Source: Lycorma delicatula
Lineage: Eukaryota > Arthropoda > Insecta > Hemiptera > Fulgoridae
Assembly (NCBI RefSeq): GCF_047948215.1
Contig: NC_134455.1
Coordinates: 161,244,575-161,308,574 of the forward strand
DNA: 64,000 nucleotides
Direction of reading: 5' to 3'
The translations under genes were made by a program, and so were the position numbers. This document shows positions 62,622-64,000 of the stretch, piece after piece (the stretch's first letter is position 1; every line of letters starts with the position of its first letter). The notes beneath the pieces were generated by a model. The model was given only the letters and a program-made list of their open reading frames with translations. It did no database searches and was not told where the DNA came from.

Positions 62622-64000
62622 ATATCGCTTCAAAATATTGGTAAATTTTATTTAAAATAATATTAGCCGATTGCTTTCTAATCACACACCTAAAGCATGT
62701 TAACAATTAAACTCAGATGCTAAAAAAATAAGAAATCTTCAGTCGCATGAAAATTCCAGCAATAAAATATTAACTGAAAATTTATTAAAATGACTTAAAT
62801 GATAGGGGGAAAAGATAAAAGTTAGTATTTTTTCAATAAATTTGATCAGACTTTGTGCGACAACTGTAGTAATTCAATTTAATTTATACACAGGTAATTA
62901 GGGATAATGAATTATTAATTCTAAAAATTTAGCAGAATATATAATTTACTCAAATCCTGGTGAATTTAAATAAAAGAGCACTTGGCTTGTAAGTGCAAAA
63001 GACTGTCAATCATGGCCCATCACTGCTCGAACACTGAGCATCAAATAGATTTTATTAAAAACAACGTCCGGAAAATTTCCTCTTGACACTAAAAATCTTC
63101 ACAAAATGTGTATATAATTAATGCGATATTCTTCTATACGTCTTCCGCTTGATCGATCACTAAATATAGTCGTTGTCATGATTAAGCTGATTAAAGTTCT
63201 GCGATTTTAAACGTATGAATTAGTTTATACCATTTCCTAATTAAGGTAAATATATTTTAATAGCGAAATTATACATTCTGAAGGCTAGAATTTATAAATC
63301 AATCCCGGCCCATTATGTCTAAACCCCTTGATTTAATGCAATGAAACCTTCCCACTCTTTAATGTTAAAAATAATACAAATTAATCTAAAACAACTTATA
63401 TCTTTAACTATATTTGAACCGTTTATGCTGAATCACGGAATCGCTCGTAAAACAGTTAGATAGTTCGTAAAACATAGATTGATTATAGCAAAAAAAATTT
63501 TTTTTTTAATTCTACTCAAATTTCAAGTTATTTATTTAATAAGATAACTGACTTACCAATTTTATTTATCAAAATAAATGAGTAGTTCTTTAAAATATAT
63601 ATTAAGGTTAATAAAAAATCTATTATAAACATTATTATTAGGTTATATTTAATCGGGTGAATACGTATGTGTGCCATGTGTTTCCGGAATGTAGTTTTAA
63701 TTGTTAGGTCTATATTCCTACTTCTGGTTCGATAGTTTCGACTTTAGATTACTGTAATTTTATGCTTTACTCTTAATAAGAGTAGAAGTTATTCGTACTG
63801 TTTCAACGAAAATTATTACTAACTGAATCTATTGTAATAAGGAATTTGATTAGAATAACACTAATCAAAATAATTACCGGTCTTATTTTATGTTGTCAAT
63901 AATTAAATTTAATTACTATTTTCGTATAATATTGCATTATTACACTTTAAATTAAATATATATAGTTTGCCTCTATTTTTTACTTAGCGTTTTCTTTTTA
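62622..64000. other. AT-rich non-coding DNA, no gene seen
   Basis: Only short random ORFs. If the SH2 gene extends to the right this would be intron or upstream DNA. Confidence 0.45.

Overview
This window looks like AT-rich insect chromosomal DNA, probably from a hemimetabolous insect such as a hemipteran; the order is a guess. The evidence is large introns, (AT)n, (CA)n and (ATT)n microsatellites, R1-clade and RNase H-bearing non-LTR retrotransposons, mariner and hAT remnants, and foldback/MITE repeats. There are no bacterial operons, CRISPR arrays or convincing tRNA genes. Most long ORFs are decayed transposable elements (TEs).

Only one cellular gene is recognisable. It is on the minus strand, and its last four coding exons are 51447-51859, 47139-47339, 43649-43820 and 22768-22977. 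Splice sites and phases agree, giving a 331-residue C-terminal part of an SH2-domain adapter with a low-complexity linker (poly-His, Pro-rich), one C-terminal SH2 domain and a short acidic tail. The last intron is 20.7 kb and holds most of the TEs. The 5' exons and promoter were not found and lie to the right, possibly outside the window.

Layout: 1-3990, a decayed R1-clade element (gag, endonuclease, RT) split by a SINE; 4010-4860, a hAT-like fragment; 5-22.7 kb, AT-rich DNA 3' of the gene with foldback elements, a 0.68-kb terminal-inverted-repeat element and two RT remnants; 22.8-51.9 kb, the SH2 gene. Its last intron contains a non-LTR element with RNase H (23.87-26.48 kb), a possible solo LTR (27.06-28.0 kb), a second hAT copy (28.8-30.5 kb), an R1-clade element on + (31.7-34.9 kb) meeting one on - tail to tail (34.96-36.3 kb), another SINE, a rearranged R1-clade element on - (37.3-41.3 kb) and a fragment of an unplaced TE protein. 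The next introns hold a 282-bp TA/CA microsatellite and a mariner. To the right are a CR1/Jockey-like RT remnant, a mariner, a second copy of the inverted-repeat element and a perfect 222-bp tandem duplication.

CpG dinucleotides are much more frequent to the right of about 54.2 kb than in the unique AT-rich DNA to the left (hand counts 24 versus 6 per 600 bases), which suggests a methylation-domain boundary near the 5' part of the gene. I found no clear new biological system. The best leads are a frame-neutral exon beside a long UG repeat, a SINE with a palindromic head, and template-switch-like hairpins in a retroelement.
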